The notes under the pieces: generated by a model
What the model was told of the DNA's origin: nothing
The model's input: only the letters and a program-made list of their open reading frames with translations
Databases searched by the model: none
In this document: positions 63,905-64,000 of the stretch, piece after piece
How positions within the stretch are numbered: position 1 is the stretch's first letter
Layout of the letters: each line of letters begins with the position of its first letter
Assembly (NCBI RefSeq): GCF_000020605.1
Contig: NC_012781.1
Coordinates: 15,001 to 79,000, forward strand
From: Agathobacter rectalis ATCC 33656
GTDB taxonomy: Bacteria > Bacillota > Clostridia > Lachnospirales > Lachnospiraceae
Length of the DNA: 64,000 nucleotides
Reading direction: 5' to 3'
Program-made: the position numbers and the translations under genes

Positions 63905-64000
63905 ATGGCTTGTAGAAAAGATGGTAAAGGCAGAGTATTAAGAAAGGGTGAGGGTTACAGAAAAGGCGACGGAAGATACTCATATGTATATATTGATCCA
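63905..64000 (+). CDS. Tn916-type tyrosine integrase, N-terminal part
   Basis: The first 32 residues (MACRKDGKGRVLRKGEGYRK...) match the arm-binding start of Tn916-family integrases, with the G-R-x-L-x-x-GE-x-x-R-x-DGRY-x-Y-x-Y-x-D pattern. GAAAGGAG lies before ATG. The catalytic domain is outside the window. It would excise and integrate the surrounding element. Confidence 0.8.
   Translation, partial: MACRKDGKGRVLRKGEGYRKGDGRYSYVYIDP

Larger units (their letters stand above)
53715..64000. mobile_element. Decayed integrative conjugative element region, continuing past the window
   Basis: From just after lysS the gene content switches to ICE-type modules: a VirB4 stub, DUF6033-like cargo, a truncated CD1108-type transfer protein, XRE, resolvase-like and MazF genes, a DUF6462-like protein, RHH, and the start of a Tn916-type integrase at the window edge. 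Two insertion sequences interrupt it. The left boundary is inferred from the gene change; I found no convincing attachment-site repeat. Confidence 0.7.

Overview
The window looks like a chromosomal segment of a motile, anaerobic Firmicute of the Lachnospiraceae (Agathobacter/Eubacterium rectale or Roseburia type). This is inferred from moderate GC, AGGAGG ribosome-binding sites with frequent GTG/TTG starts, Gram-positive DnaK/MecA/CoaX/BirA types, flagellin with a FliS-like chaperone, a monoderm Tad (Flp) pilus locus, and ICE-type mobile genes typical of gut clostridia. Species was not verified by any search.

Layout. 1-1.1 kb: 3' end of a 23S rRNA followed directly by tRNA-Asn and tRNA-Cys, with no 5S between them. 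1.3-6.6 kb: an oxidoreductase divergent from a fructose operon (DeoR-type regulator, 1-phosphofructokinase, PTS EIIABC), whose promoter carries a pair of direct repeats. 6.7-9.6 kb: a short DnaK paralogue and a coiled-coil protein. 9.7-11.8 kb: a two-component system. 11.8-20.1 kb: aconitase-family hydratase, AI-2E-type permease, a large TPR/acidic-repeat/P-loop protein and glycogen branching enzyme. 20.2-26 kb: a 1046-aa helical-repeat protein, a cell-wall amidase and a GH18/SH3 hydrolase. 26.5-28.5 kb: a Ser/Thr kinase fused to a P-loop-like ATPase; a second ATPase ORF overlaps it in the -1 frame and has no usable start for its N-terminus. 28.6-32 kb: MecA, DUF1858 and DUF2508 proteins, flagellin and FliS. 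32.1-42.1 kb: Tad/Flp pilus operon (two prepilin peptidases, TadZ, TadA, TadB, TadC, a 55-aa Flp pilin, three pseudopilin-like proteins, an FHA protein), then a rhomboid protease. 42.1-53.5 kb: housekeeping genes (flavodoxin-like/SCP2, HIT, MurG, SleB-like hydrolase, ArgF, BirA, CoaX, DusB, GreA, LysS). A strong promoter and a long rod-shaped RNA precede greA.

53.7-64 kb is accessory: a decayed conjugative element with the C-terminal stub of a VirB4 ATPase, DUF6033-like and partner proteins, a CD1108-type NlpC/P60 transfer protein cut short after its catalytic His, XRE and resolvase-like proteins, a MazF/PemK toxin, a DUF6462-like protein, a ribbon-helix-helix protein and the start of a Tn916-type integrase. 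It is interrupted by an IS91-family element with its own tyrosine recombinase and by an IS110-family element with an upstream noncoding (probable bridge RNA) segment.

The most interesting signals are the kinase/ATPase frame overlap with a U UUA AAA slippery site, the structured RNA upstream of greA, a WalR-type box in front of a cell-wall hydrolase, and operator-like repeats built into the promoters of two regulator genes.
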